From contig JAAEZH010000015.1 of assembly GCA_018222965.1 (NCBI GenBank), positions 54,219 through 118,218 on the forward strand: a stretch of 64,000 nt of DNA, read 5' to 3'. Each line of letters opens with the position of its first letter. Position 1 is the first letter of the stretch. The notes under the pieces were generated by a model. That model was not told the DNA's origin, made no database searches, and worked only from the letters and a program-made list of their open reading frames with translations. This DNA comes from Bacteroidota bacterium (lineage in GTDB: Bacteria; Bacteroidota; Bacteroidia; Chitinophagales; Saprospiraceae). The position numbers and the translations under genes are program-made. Positions 1-8,225 of the stretch are shown here, piece by piece.

Positions 1-1
1 T

Positions 2-1423
2 TACTCGCTTCCGGTTATGCTCATTACGGAACCTGATCGAATCATCCATTTCCTCAAGAAGGAAACACAGGCTGTTGCCTGCTACCTCAAAACGCCCACC
101 GAAGAGGGAATCATAGTAGATGCGCTCTATGACGAATCCTTCCGGAATGAGTTATTCCATCTTATTCGAACCAACGGCAAAATTCCGGTGCCTTCAGGCA
201 TGCTAGAATTTGAAGCGGGTAAAATCCTGCAGGATCTCGACATTGAAAAAGAGGATATTGTTTCTGAGATGCTCAAAGTGGAACAATCCAATACCTCGGT
301 CATTTACAACAACGAATACTTTTTCAAGATTTACCGAAAACTGGACACGGATATTAATCCGGATCTGGAGTTGGTTCGATTCCTTTCGGAGAAGACCGAT
401 TTTGAGAATTCTCCTCGCTATGGAGGGGGCATCCAGTTGGAAGATCACCAGGATAAATCTTTTACCATTCTGGGACTCTTGCAAAACAAGATTCCCAATC
501 AGGGGGAGGCCTGGACCATGTTTCTGGAAATCCTGAGCCGCTATTATGAAAAGGTCCTGAGCAAAGTGGATCGCTCCGTCCCCCCTCCGGATTTGATTTA
601 CAAGGAGCATATCACTTTTGAGGACTTCCCGGATCGCATCCAAAAACTTATTGGATCGGTAGCTTATGAACGAGCCGTTCTATTGGCCAAACGAACGGCC
701 GAAATGCACATTGCGCTGGCTTCCAGAAAAGACGATCCCGACTTTGTTCCGGAGCCCTTCTCGCAGCATTATCAGCGATCCATCTATTCCGGTCATCGCA
801 AACTGGTTTCAGAAAAGCTCAACGCGCTGGAAAGCCGGATCACAAAGCTTCCTCCACATATTGCCGAGGAAGCCAGTCAGATTTTGGACATTCGGGAAGA
901 CATCCTGGAGTGCTTCAGCGAAATATACAGTCGTAAGATCCAAACCGTAAAAACGCGGATCCATGGAGATTACCACCTGGCGCAAGTATTGTTTAATGGA
1001 AAGGATTACTTCATTATTGATTTTGAAGGGGAGCCTATGCATACCATTAGTGAGCGCCGCCTGAAAAAGACCCCGTTTAAAGATGTGGCAGGCATGATCC
1101 GCTCTTTCCATTATGCGGCCTATGGCCAACTGGTACTGAATCAAAATTACCGAAAAGAGGATATGCCCCTGTTGGAGGTTTGGGCCGAACAATGGTTTCA
1201 TTACATCAGTCAGAGCTTCCTTTCTGCCTACCTGGAAACGGCAAAAGGTCATGCTTTTATTCCGGAAGACCGGGAGTCCATGAATCTCCTCCTGCGAAAT
1301 TATACGGTGGAAAAAGCCATCTACGAAGTTGGTTACGAAATGAACGCAAGGCCGGAGTGGCTGCGCATTCCTATTCGGGGCGTTTTATATGCCATGAAAC
1401 CCTTTTTGGAAGGGAAAAAGTAA
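2..1423 (+). CDS. maltokinase (or maltokinase half of a TreS-Mak fusion), 5' end outside the window
   Basis: Maltokinase phosphorylates maltose to maltose-1-phosphate with ATP, feeding GlgE-type glycogen synthesis from trehalose. The reading frame is open to the left edge (Y-S-L-P-V precede the first ATG at 17), so the ATG at 17 is probably internal: the family N-terminal cap with its RWF motif is missing and must lie upstream. The kinase core is clear: RIHGDYHLAQVL near residue 320 is the catalytic loop, followed by IIDFEGEP, the metal-binding D-F-E-G-E-P typical of maltokinase rather than of other aminoglycoside-kinase-fold enzymes. Whether the missing part is only the cap or a complete trehalose synthase domain cannot be seen. 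The next gene encodes a glycogen-binding CBM48 protein, which fits a glycogen/trehalose locus. Confidence 0.85.
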   Translation, partial: YSLPVMLITEPDRIIHFLKKETQAVACYLKTPTEEGIIVDALYDESFRNELFHLIRTNGKIPVPSGMLEFEAGKILQDLDIEKEDIVSEMLKVEQSNTSVIYNNEYFFKIYRKLDTDINPDLELVRFLSEKTDFENSPRYGGGIQLEDHQDKSFTILGLLQNKIPNQGEAWTMFLEILSRYYEKVLSKVDRSVPPPDLIYKEHITFEDFPDRIQKLIGSVAYERAVLLAKRTAEMHIALASRKDDPDFVPEPFSQHYQRSIYSGHRKLVSEKLNALESRITKLPPHIAEEASQILDIREDILECFSEIYSRKIQTVKTRIHGDYHLAQVLFNGKDYFIIDFEGEPMHTISERRLKKTPFKDVAGMIRSFHYAAYGQLVLNQNYRKEDMPLLEVWAEQWFHYISQSFLSAYLETAKGHAFIPEDRESMNLLLRNYTVEKAIYEVGYEMNARPEWLRIPIRGVLYAMKPFLEGKK

Positions 1424-1604
1424 TTTTTTTCAAAATAATTGCACTTTTTTCACTGAACAGCAATATTTGGCCATTCCCCATTATCGGCAAATGGGATTCT
1501 GATCACATTCTCTCAGAGAAGAAAAATTTTGCATTCCTGCACCTAAGCTACTTAAAACGAAATTTGACTTAAGCTCTCGATTGCATTCTCTACTGAAAAT
1601 CAAT

Positions 1605-1634
1605 TGACTGGCATCAAAATTACTCCTACATTTG
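1605..1634 (+). promoter_or_regulatory. Bacteroidota-type promoter of the CBM48 gene
   Basis: TTGA at 1605-1608 and TACATTTG at 1627-1634 are separated by 18 bp, matching the -33 TTTG / -7 TAnnTTTG pattern of the Bacteroidota primary sigma factor. The start codon is about 45 bp further on. This gives the small CBM48 gene its own promoter, separate from the maltokinase gene. Confidence 0.6.
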
Positions 1635-1679
1635 CACCGTTAGTGTACTTTTTACACTTTAAGTAAACTTGATAAGATC

Positions 1680-1991
1680 ATGATTAAGAAGCAATTTCTG
1701 AAGTCAAAGCCGGTATGTAAAGCTACATTTGTACTTCCGCAAGAAGCGGCACCGGAAGCAAAAAATGTTGTTCTCGTAGGTGAGTTCAACGATTGGGACG
1801 CGAAGAACGGAATCGAGATGAAAAAACTTAAAAACGGCACCTTTAAAGCTGTTGTTTCGCTCGAATCTGGAAAAGAATATGAATTCCGCTACCTGATTGA
1901 TGGCAGCACCTGGGAAAACGACTGGGAAGCAGACAACTATGTAACTACTCCTTATGGCGTAGAGAACTCTGTAGTTTCTGCCCTCAACTAA
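1680..1991 (+). CDS. standalone CBM48 / isoamylase early-set domain protein
   Basis: The 103-residue protein is little more than one carbohydrate-binding module 48 (isoamylase N-terminal, AMPK-beta-like) fold. The segment VVLVGEFNDWD (about residues 30-40) followed by KNGTFKAVVSLESGKEYEFRYLIDG is the classic glycogen-binding strand pattern, and the C-terminal half carries the W-x-N-D-x-x-A-D-N-Y motif seen in this family. There is no catalytic domain, signal peptide or membrane segment, so it is presumably a cytoplasmic glycogen-binding accessory protein. It has its own promoter and a strong terminator, so it is a single-gene transcript next to the maltokinase gene. Role in glycogen metabolism is inference from fold and position. 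Confidence 0.85.
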   Translation: MIKKQFLKSKPVCKATFVLPQEAAPEAKNVVLVGEFNDWDAKNGIEMKKLKNGTFKAVVSLESGKEYEFRYLIDGSTWENDWEADNYVTTPYGVENSVVSALN

Positions 1992-2088
1992 GAACAAGAA
2001 GCTAATGTGTTAGTGCTATGCAGTGGAGTAGTTAAACTCCGACTGGCGGGAATCTACAGTCTGTTGTATAGCTCATGTCGTATTATCA

Positions 2089-2125
2089 AAATGCCAATCG
2101 GTCAAAACTGATTGGCATTTTTTTA
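2089..2125 (+). terminator. rho-independent terminator after the CBM48 gene
   Basis: An 11-bp perfect stem AAATGCCAATC / GATTGGCATTT with a 10-nt loop is followed by a run of T. It lies about 100 bp after the CBM48 stop codon and ends before the next gene. Confidence 0.85.
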
Positions 2126-2171
2126 TGTTTACCCTCCTGTTCAATCAGGCATTTAGTACTTTTAGGAATCT

Positions 2172-3113
2172 ATGGAACCATTGGAAATAGGAGGAAATTT
2201 AATAGAACCCGGACAAGAAGAGATCATCCGAATGAATGTAGGCAGGCTCCCGTCTGACACCCGCATTCAAATTCGCGCACATGTGTACCGCAGCGAAAAC
2301 CCGGGACCGGTTGTTCTGGCTATGGGTGGGGTGCATGGAGACGAGATCAATGGCGTCGAGATCGTACGCCGACTAATTGCCCACGGAACCATTCGTCAAA
2401 TCACCCGCGGAACCATCATTGCCATTCCACTTCTCAACATTTATGGTTTCATCAATTTCTCCAGAGAGGTGCCCGATGGAAAAGATGTCAATCGAAGTTT
2501 CCCCGGCAGGTCGCGGGGGTCACTGGCAAGCCGTGTGGCAAATGCCATCACCAAAAAGATTCTTCCGGTAGTAAATCTAGGCGTAGACTTCCATACCGGA
2601 GGGAGTAATAACTACAATTACCCGCAAGTACGCTATTCCAAAGGAGATGAACTTAGCCGTAAACTGGCGGAAAGTTTTGCTTCTCCCTACCTGGTTGCCA
2701 GTCGCCCCATTCGAAAGTCTTTTCGCAGGGTAAGCCTGGATGCAGGTATTCCTATCCTAACCTACGAAGGCGGAGAAAATACCCGTTTTGATGGGTTTTC
2801 GATTGAAAAGGGCATCGAAGGCATGAAACGCGTGCTCATCGCACAAGACATGCTCGACCTGCATCTTCCTCCTGTAAAATCAATTCACTTCGAACGATCG
2901 ACCTGGATTCGGGCAGCCCGAGCAGGTCTCTTTCGCTGGACAAAACGCTCCGGACATGCCGTTTCGAAAGGGGAACCCATTGGGGTCATCAATGACCCTT
3001 ATGGCATGGATGAAATTCCGGTTATTGCAAAAAAGGAAGGCTATATCATTGGCCACAACAATGCTCCGGTCGTCAATACGGGAGATGCCCTGTTTCATAT
3101 TGGATATAACTGA
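2172..3113 (+). CDS. succinylglutamate desuccinylase/aspartoacylase family zinc hydrolase
   Basis: Member of the AstE/AspA branch of the M14 carboxypeptidase fold, zinc enzymes that cleave amide bonds of acylated or glutamylated amino groups. The zinc site is visible: GGVHGDEINGVE (H and E ligands, near residues 54-61) and VDFHTGG (third ligand His, near residue 140). KDVNRSFPG is the substrate carboxylate-binding N-R motif. Length (313 residues) is normal. The C-terminal part (FRWTKRSGHAVSKGEPIGVI) is the usual small beta domain of the family. Relatives in gamma-proteobacteria (RimB) act with the ATP-grasp ligase RimK, but no rimK is next to it here, so the substrate is open. The ATG at 2172 fits the family N-terminus. 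Confidence 0.85.
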   Translation: MEPLEIGGNLIEPGQEEIIRMNVGRLPSDTRIQIRAHVYRSENPGPVVLAMGGVHGDEINGVEIVRRLIAHGTIRQITRGTIIAIPLLNIYGFINFSREVPDGKDVNRSFPGRSRGSLASRVANAITKKILPVVNLGVDFHTGGSNNYNYPQVRYSKGDELSRKLAESFASPYLVASRPIRKSFRRVSLDAGIPILTYEGGENTRFDGFSIEKGIEGMKRVLIAQDMLDLHLPPVKSIHFERSTWIRAARAGLFRWTKRSGHAVSKGEPIGVINDPYGMDEIPVIAKKEGYIIGHNNAPVVNTGDALFHIGYN

Positions 3114-4004
3114 TGAATCATAAGTTTTAGGTTTTAATTGTACTGCCACTCAAACTTCAGGGCACTATTAATATTGATAATTAGTATAATCCTGTAGCAC
3201 TATTTGTTCATAGTACTCTGCTCCACCTCCCGATTCCTATCGGGAGTATTTTATTTTTAACGCATTTAGACTCACTGCTCACTAAAAAAAATAAGGCCGG
3301 ATAAAACACCCAAAGGTTGACCCTAAGTAATTGTGTCAGTAAAAGCGTTCCTTCCTCGCCAACGGCGAGGAAAATAACCTCCATAATGCCTTCTAATCGC
3401 AAAATCTCTCCCCACGAGGCTCCGCAGGAGACGAGTAGCTCCCCTTTTCTGTCGCAGTCAGAAAACTCCCCAGGTGTCAATCGCCGAAGCCGCAGGTGCA
3501 GGCGATAAACCGACTCCCCTTTTAGCGGGCTAAGGGGGAGAACCCCCGTTCTGACTTTATTGTATTTGCCTCCGGCGGCTTCTTTGCCTTGATGCAAATG
3601 AAGCAAAGATTGACCCTAAGTAATCAGGCCAGTACAGTTAATTTTTAGTTATCCCAAAAAAAACGACCCGCCCCAAAGGAACGGATCGCTTATCAACAAC
3701 CGTCTTATTCATCTTTGTTTCAGTTGGTTTGAAGTCAACCAATCCCGAAAGGGTGAGACTTTCACCCTGGGACTGGCTGGCACCCGATCTAATTTTGAAC
3801 GGGTACTCCTGTGGGGGTATTTAAAGGCTCTAGTTGTTTATTGTTTCGGGGTTATACTTCGATTTCGCTCCCTACAAAATTGAAGAATTGACGGGTGCCA
3901 TTAAAGAGCATTTATGCCCTTTTAGCAAATTAGGTAGAAATACGGGGTGGGGGTGGTTTGAGTTTGAGTTTGAGTGTGTGGGTGGGTGTGAGTGTGGGGA
4001 GACT
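3114..4004. other. non-coding repeat region between the AstE-like gene and mfd
   Basis: No convincing gene is seen. It holds a 15-bp direct repeat TTGACCCTAAGTAAT (3317-3331 and 3610-3624) bracketing a modular hairpin element (3408-3519), several short inverted repeats (for example GGGTGA/TCACCC near 3750), and a G/T-only low-complexity tract at about 3945-4000 just beyond the mfd stop codon. Open frames here translate into low-complexity peptides matching no recognised family. Confidence 0.6.
3408..3541 (-). repeat. modular CTCCCC/GGGGAG hairpin element, copy 1
   Basis: Four CTCCCC blocks start at 3408, 3439, 3466 and 3514. Each interval holds its own hairpin: TCTCC..GGAG, TTTTCTG..CAGAAAA, ATCGCC..GGCGAT. 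The last block forms an extra stem with TAAGGGGGAG. The middle interval of 27 bp is the same as in the two copies near 39.4-39.65 kb. Confidence 0.7.
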
Positions 4005-7000
4005 CTAGGTCAATGCTGTATTTAGAGCTTTGTCCCGGATTTTTTCGAGGATATCATGGGCATCTGAGAGGGACTTCACGTCCGGGCGAATCAGGATCAG
4101 GTGACGTGGGGATTGCTTCAGCGAAAGCTTATTGAACTCTCCTTTCTTGCCGATAAAATCAAATATCTGCGTAAAGGTTTCACTTTCGAAATAGGGAGAT
4201 TGTGGGTTTTCGACAAAGAAACAGCGCAACTTATTATTCCTCAGCATCAATCTTTCAAAGCCGAGTCGACGACAAATCCAGCGTAAGCGCAATCCGTCAA
4301 ACAGCTCTTCTACCTGCCATGGAATAGGACCAAAGCGGTCTTTTAGCCTTTCGGCGAAAGCCGTCAAAGCGGTTTCATCTTCCAGATCATCCAGTTCTGT
4401 GTACAAGGCCAGGCGCTCCTGAATGCTTTCAATATAGTTATCGGGGATGTGCATTTCCACATCGGTATCAATGTGGACATCCCGTACATAGATCTGCTTT
4501 TTGTCCAACTCCTCCTTGAAGATATCCCGGAATTCCTGTTCCTTCAATTCCTGAATGGCCTCATCGAGGATCTTTTGGTAAGTCTCAAAACCAATATCGC
4601 TGATAAAGCCGCTTTGCTCGCCACCCAGCAGGTTTCCGGCGCCACGTATATCGAGATCGCGCATAGCGATATTAAACCCACTACCGAGATCGCTGAATTC
4701 TTCCAGCGTTTTGAGTCGCTTGCGGGCATCGGGTGTAAGGACCGATAACGGCGGACTAAACAAATAGCAAAAAGCCTTTTGATTGGACCGCCCTACCCTG
4801 CCACGCAACTGGTGAAGGTCACTCATGCCATACTGGTGAGCATTGTTGATGATCATGGTATTCGCATTCGGAATATCCAGACCGGTTTCAATGATATTGG
4901 TACTCACCAGTACGTCGTACTTCCCTTCAATAAAGTCTAAAAGCTTCTTTTCAAGGTCTTTGCTTTCCATTTGGCCGTGAGCCGTAGCGATATCCACATC
5001 CGGGCAAAGGCGCTGGATCATGGCTGCTACATCCGGCAGGCTCTTGACGCGATTATGCACAAAGAAAACCTGTCCGCCGCGATGGATCTCGTAATAGATA
5101 GCTTCCTTGACGAGTTCTTCATTGAAAATTCGAACCTCCGTATGAATAGGCTGTCTGTTTGGAGGTGCTGTACGTAAGATCGACAGATCCCGGGCTGCCA
5201 TCAGGGAAAACTGGAGTGTACGGGGAATAGGAGTCGCCGTAAGCGTCAGGGTATCGACATTGACTTTGAGGTTGCGGAGTTTTTCTTTGGCTGCCACGCC
5301 GAATTTCTGCTCCTCGTCAATGACCAGCAAACCCAAATCTTTAAAGGCTACTTTTTTATTGAGCAAAGCGTGTGTGCCAATCACGATATCGACTTCGCCC
5401 GAAGTCATGCCGGCCATAACTTCGTTGCGCTCTTTTGTACTGCGAAAACGATTTATGTAATCAACCTTTACGCCAAATTCTTTCAGTCTGTCGCTGAATG
5501 TCTTATAATGCTGCAGCGCAAGAATTGTGGTTGGCACCAAAATAGCCACCTGCTTGCCTCCTACCACACATTTGAAGGCTGCCCGAACAGCGATCTCTGT
5601 TTTTCCAAAACCTACATCTCCACAAATCAGCCGATCCATCGGATTGGCCTTTTGCATATCTTCTTTCACATCGGAAGTAGCTGTTTCCTGATCGGGGGTA
5701 TCCTCATAAATAAAGGAGGCTTCCAGCTCATTTTGCAAATAGCCGTCGGGCGGAAACGCATGGCCAACGGCTGCCTTCCGTTTGGCATACAGCTTGATCA
5801 ACTCCGTCGCTATGTCTTTGACTTTTCGCTTGGTCTTGCGCTTGAGGTTTTTCCAGGCTTCTGACCCGAGCTTACTGAGCTTTGGTGCCGTGCCTTCCTT
5901 GCCTACAAATTTGGAAATCTTATGCAGCGCATTAATACTCACATAGAGTACATCATTGTTCTTATAGATCAGTCGGACACTCTCCTGCACATGACCATTT
6001 ATTTCCAATTTTTCCAGGCCGGAATAACGCCCTACTCCGTGATCGATGTGTGTAACGAAATCTCCGGGGGTCAGTTCCCGAAGCATTCGCAGGCTGAGAG
6101 CTTTGTCTTTGGAGAATCCTTTCCGCAAGCGGAATCGATGGAAACGCTGGAAAATTTCGTGATCTGTATAACAAACCAGCTTCAAATCCGGCTCAATAAA
6201 GCCGGCATGCAAGCCTGTAAGCACCGGATGAAAGTCCACTTTTGCATCCAGATCCTCAAAGATGGAATAAAAGCGCTCGACCTGTTTTTGGCTTTCCGTC
6301 AAAATATAATTGGAAAAACCCTCTTTGGCATGCTTATTCAGATCTTCAATCAGCAGGGTAAAGTTCTTATTGAAATTAGGTTGTGGTTTGCCGTTGTAAG
6401 CAATCTCCGTGCCTCCATTGAGATCACTCCCAACTGTTGGATCAAGTGGCTTGCCTAAAAACACCTGATTAAAAGCCTCCATGCCGTCCATGACCTCAAT
6501 GGGCCTGATAAATGCCCGGTCCCGAAATATCTCCGCAAGATCTTCCTCTTCAGATTTAGACAGTTGGCCGGCATAGGATTCTGCCTTTTCAAAACACTGC
6601 TGCAGCTTATCCAGCGTAAGCTGATAATCACTGATCCAAACCACAGAACCTTCCGGCAACACATCCATCAGAGGCAGTTTCTGCTCGCGCTGGAACCGGG
6701 AATTGATATTCGGAACAATCGATACTTCTTTGATATTCCTGACCGATAACTGATTCAAAGGATCAAACAGGCGGATGCTTTCCACCTCTTCATCAAACAG
6801 CTCGATGCGGTAGGGGTATTCGTTTCCGTAAGAGAAAATATCTACGATGCCTCCCCGCAAGGAATACTGGCCGGGTTCGTACACAAAATCTTCGCGTCTG
6901 AACCCAAATTCACCAAGCAGCTGGATGACGGTATCTACGTCCAGATCTTCCCCAACTTTAACCCGCAGGCGATTTGCTTCCAGTTCTTTGGGAGAAACAA

Positions 7001-7406
7001 CCTGTTCAAAAAGGGCTTCCGGATAGGTGACAATAATTTCCCCGCCCGGACGATTGAGGCTAATTCGGTTGACTGTTTCGGTACGCTGGAGGACGTTATT
7101 CTGATTGAGCGCTTCAAACTGCATTGGCCGCTTAAAGCTATCCGGAAAAAAACGCACCGCCTTCTTAGTGTTCAGAAGACCGGAAAGATCGTTTTGCAGG
7201 TAAGCTGCTGATTCTTTGTCATCCAGTACGATCAGGAAAGTCCGGGGGTTTTGTTTCCAGGCAGCTGCGAGGATCATTGATTGCATACCACCAGCCAGGC
7301 CGGTAAGGGTATGAACGACCGTTTTATCAGCCTGCCAGGCTCCGGCAAGTGTTTGCAGACGCGGGTCTTCCTGAAAAGTTTGGATTAATTGCTCCAGATT
7401 GGACAA
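4005..7406 (-). CDS. mfd: transcription-repair coupling factor
   Basis: Mfd is the DNA translocase that pushes stalled RNA polymerase off damaged DNA and recruits UvrA. At 1133 residues it is full length. In order: a UvrB-homology N-terminal module (LREDFVYEPGQYSLRGGIVDIF near residue 165-190, split over FRREDF and GGIVDIF), the RNA-polymerase interaction domain (GDFVTHIDHGVGRYSGL near 450), the RecG-like helicase core with Walker A GDVGFGKT near 597 and DEEQ box (VIDEEQKFG) near 695, the TRG-like motif, and the C-terminal D7 domain. One copy of the 13-bp palindrome CTTTCGGCGAAAG (4348-4360) lies in the C-terminal coding region. It appears to be transcribed alone. Confidence 0.97.
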   Translation of the reverse strand: MSNLEQLIQTFQEDPRLQTLAGAWQADKTVVHTLTGLAGGMQSMILAAAWKQNPRTFLIVLDDKESAAYLQNDLSGLLNTKKAVRFFPDSFKRPMQFEALNQNNVLQRTETVNRISLNRPGGEIIVTYPEALFEQVVSPKELEANRLRVKVGEDLDVDTVIQLLGEFGFRREDFVYEPGQYSLRGGIVDIFSYGNEYPYRIELFDEEVESIRLFDPLNQLSVRNIKEVSIVPNINSRFQREQKLPLMDVLPEGSVVWISDYQLTLDKLQQCFEKAESYAGQLSKSEEEDLAEIFRDRAFIRPIEVMDGMEAFNQVFLGKPLDPTVGSDLNGGTEIAYNGKPQPNFNKNFTLLIEDLNKHAKEGFSNYILTESQKQVERFYSIFEDLDAKVDFHPVLTGLHAGFIEPDLKLVCYTDHEIFQRFHRFRLRKGFSKDKALSLRMLRELTPGDFVTHIDHGVGRYSGLEKLEINGHVQESVRLIYKNNDVLYVSINALHKISKFVGKEGTAPKLSKLGSEAWKNLKRKTKRKVKDIATELIKLYAKRKAAVGHAFPPDGYLQNELEASFIYEDTPDQETATSDVKEDMQKANPMDRLICGDVGFGKTEIAVRAAFKCVVGGKQVAILVPTTILALQHYKTFSDRLKEFGVKVDYINRFRSTKERNEVMAGMTSGEVDIVIGTHALLNKKVAFKDLGLLVIDEEQKFGVAAKEKLRNLKVNVDTLTLTATPIPRTLQFSLMAARDLSILRTAPPNRQPIHTEVRIFNEELVKEAIYYEIHRGGQVFFVHNRVKSLPDVAAMIQRLCPDVDIATAHGQMESKDLEKKLLDFIEGKYDVLVSTNIIETGLDIPNANTMIINNAHQYGMSDLHQLRGRVGRSNQKAFCYLFSPPLSVLTPDARKRLKTLEEFSDLGSGFNIAMRDLDIRGAGNLLGGEQSGFISDIGFETYQKILDEAIQELKEQEFRDIFKEELDKKQIYVRDVHIDTDVEMHIPDNYIESIQERLALYTELDDLEDETALTAFAERLKDRFGPIPWQVEELFDGLRLRWICRRLGFERLMLRNNKLRCFFVENPQSPYFESETFTQIFDFIGKKGEFNKLSLKQSPRHLILIRPDVKSLSDAHDILEKIRDKALNTALT

Positions 7407-7489
7407 AAGCAGCAGTGGTTTTAATTAGTGCGCAAAGATATGAAACGTTTTTTCAACACGCATTAGGGAGTAAGGGTTCAATAATCAGG

Positions 7490-8074
7490 CTAGTCTCCTG
7501 GTTCCAGCTTCGGAAAAGAGAGGCGATACTTCGAGGTATTCCAGGAAAAAAACACAAAAAACAAGAAGGCTCCGGATCGATGCGTTGCCACATCACAAAC
7601 CAAATCCCCGTCGCCATTCAGGGCAAATCGGAGTTTGGTATAATCCAATGCTCCCATGACGTAAGGCAGAAGTATAAACTTGATATTTTTGTTTTTTAGT
7701 CTGACATAACCTTCCTTATCGACCTTCATTTTGCAATCCTCTTCATAGATCAGCGAATCCCTTTCCAGCCAACGAAACTGCAATCGATTCTCATCGACAA
7801 TTTGCAGTTCGAAACGATCCACCTTTGAAGTATCCAGGAAATTTCCACTTCCCATAAGGTGCCGATCCAACATAATGGATAAATTTATAAAGTGCCCCCG
7901 GGCTTCCTTTTTATAGTTTTCCACTCTTTTCGGCATAAAGGCATAAGTTCCGGAAAGATCGGGCGGATTTTCCTTGCTCAGCGTTTTGGGTTTTACAGCC
8001 ATTTGGGAAAAGGTCATACAAGAAGTTCCGCCAAGGATTAACAAGGCAAATAGAAAGAAATATTTTAAGTCCAT
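7490..8074 (-). CDS. hypothetical lipoprotein
   Basis: Not recognised as a named family. The ATG at 8074 is preferred over an upstream ATG at 8113 because it directly begins a lipoprotein signal peptide: hydrophobic FFLFALLILGG then the lipobox GTSC near residue 18. The mature part of about 175 residues is beta-rich with no membrane segment apart from a hydrophobic AFLFFVFFSW stretch near the C-terminus, and mentions a PDLSGTYAFMP opening typical of lipocalin-like or DUF-type periplasmic proteins. It lies upstream of mfd on the same strand with an 83-bp gap, so independent or weakly coupled transcription is possible. Confidence 0.7.
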   Translation of the reverse strand: MDLKYFFLFALLILGGTSCMTFSQMAVKPKTLSKENPPDLSGTYAFMPKRVENYKKEARGHFINLSIMLDRHLMGSGNFLDTSKVDRFELQIVDENRLQFRWLERDSLIYEEDCKMKVDKEGYVRLKNKNIKFILLPYVMGALDYTKLRFALNGDGDLVCDVATHRSGAFLFFVFFSWNTSKYRLSFPKLEPGD

Positions 8075-8171
8075 AGCTTTAGTGCCGTTTTTCTTTTGGT
8101 GTTTCACCTCCATTCAAAATTACCGCATCTCAGGATTTCAGCAATGGATAAATATAGAAATCAACTAAATT

Positions 8172-8209
8172 AAAAAGCCCCTTCCAAACCAAAAGCTTGA
8201 AAGGGGCTT
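8172..8209 (-). terminator. terminator of the DUF4331 operon
   Basis: On the minus strand AAGCCCCTT pairs with AAGGGGCTT across a 17-nt loop and is followed by TTTTTAA. It lies 16 bp beyond the stop codon of the DUF4331/T9SS gene. Confidence 0.85.
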
Positions 8210-8225
8210 AATTCTGAGAGGTCTG

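Noticed and set aside
2000..2070. Possible small RNA or tRNA after the CBM48 gene
   Set aside because: No cloverleaf, no T-loop GTTCRANYC; only a weak GGAGT/ACTCC hairpin.
3208..3606. Open frame of 132 codons over the repeat region
   Set aside because: Translates the GGGGAGT hairpin element into low-complexity peptide; typical spurious ORF.
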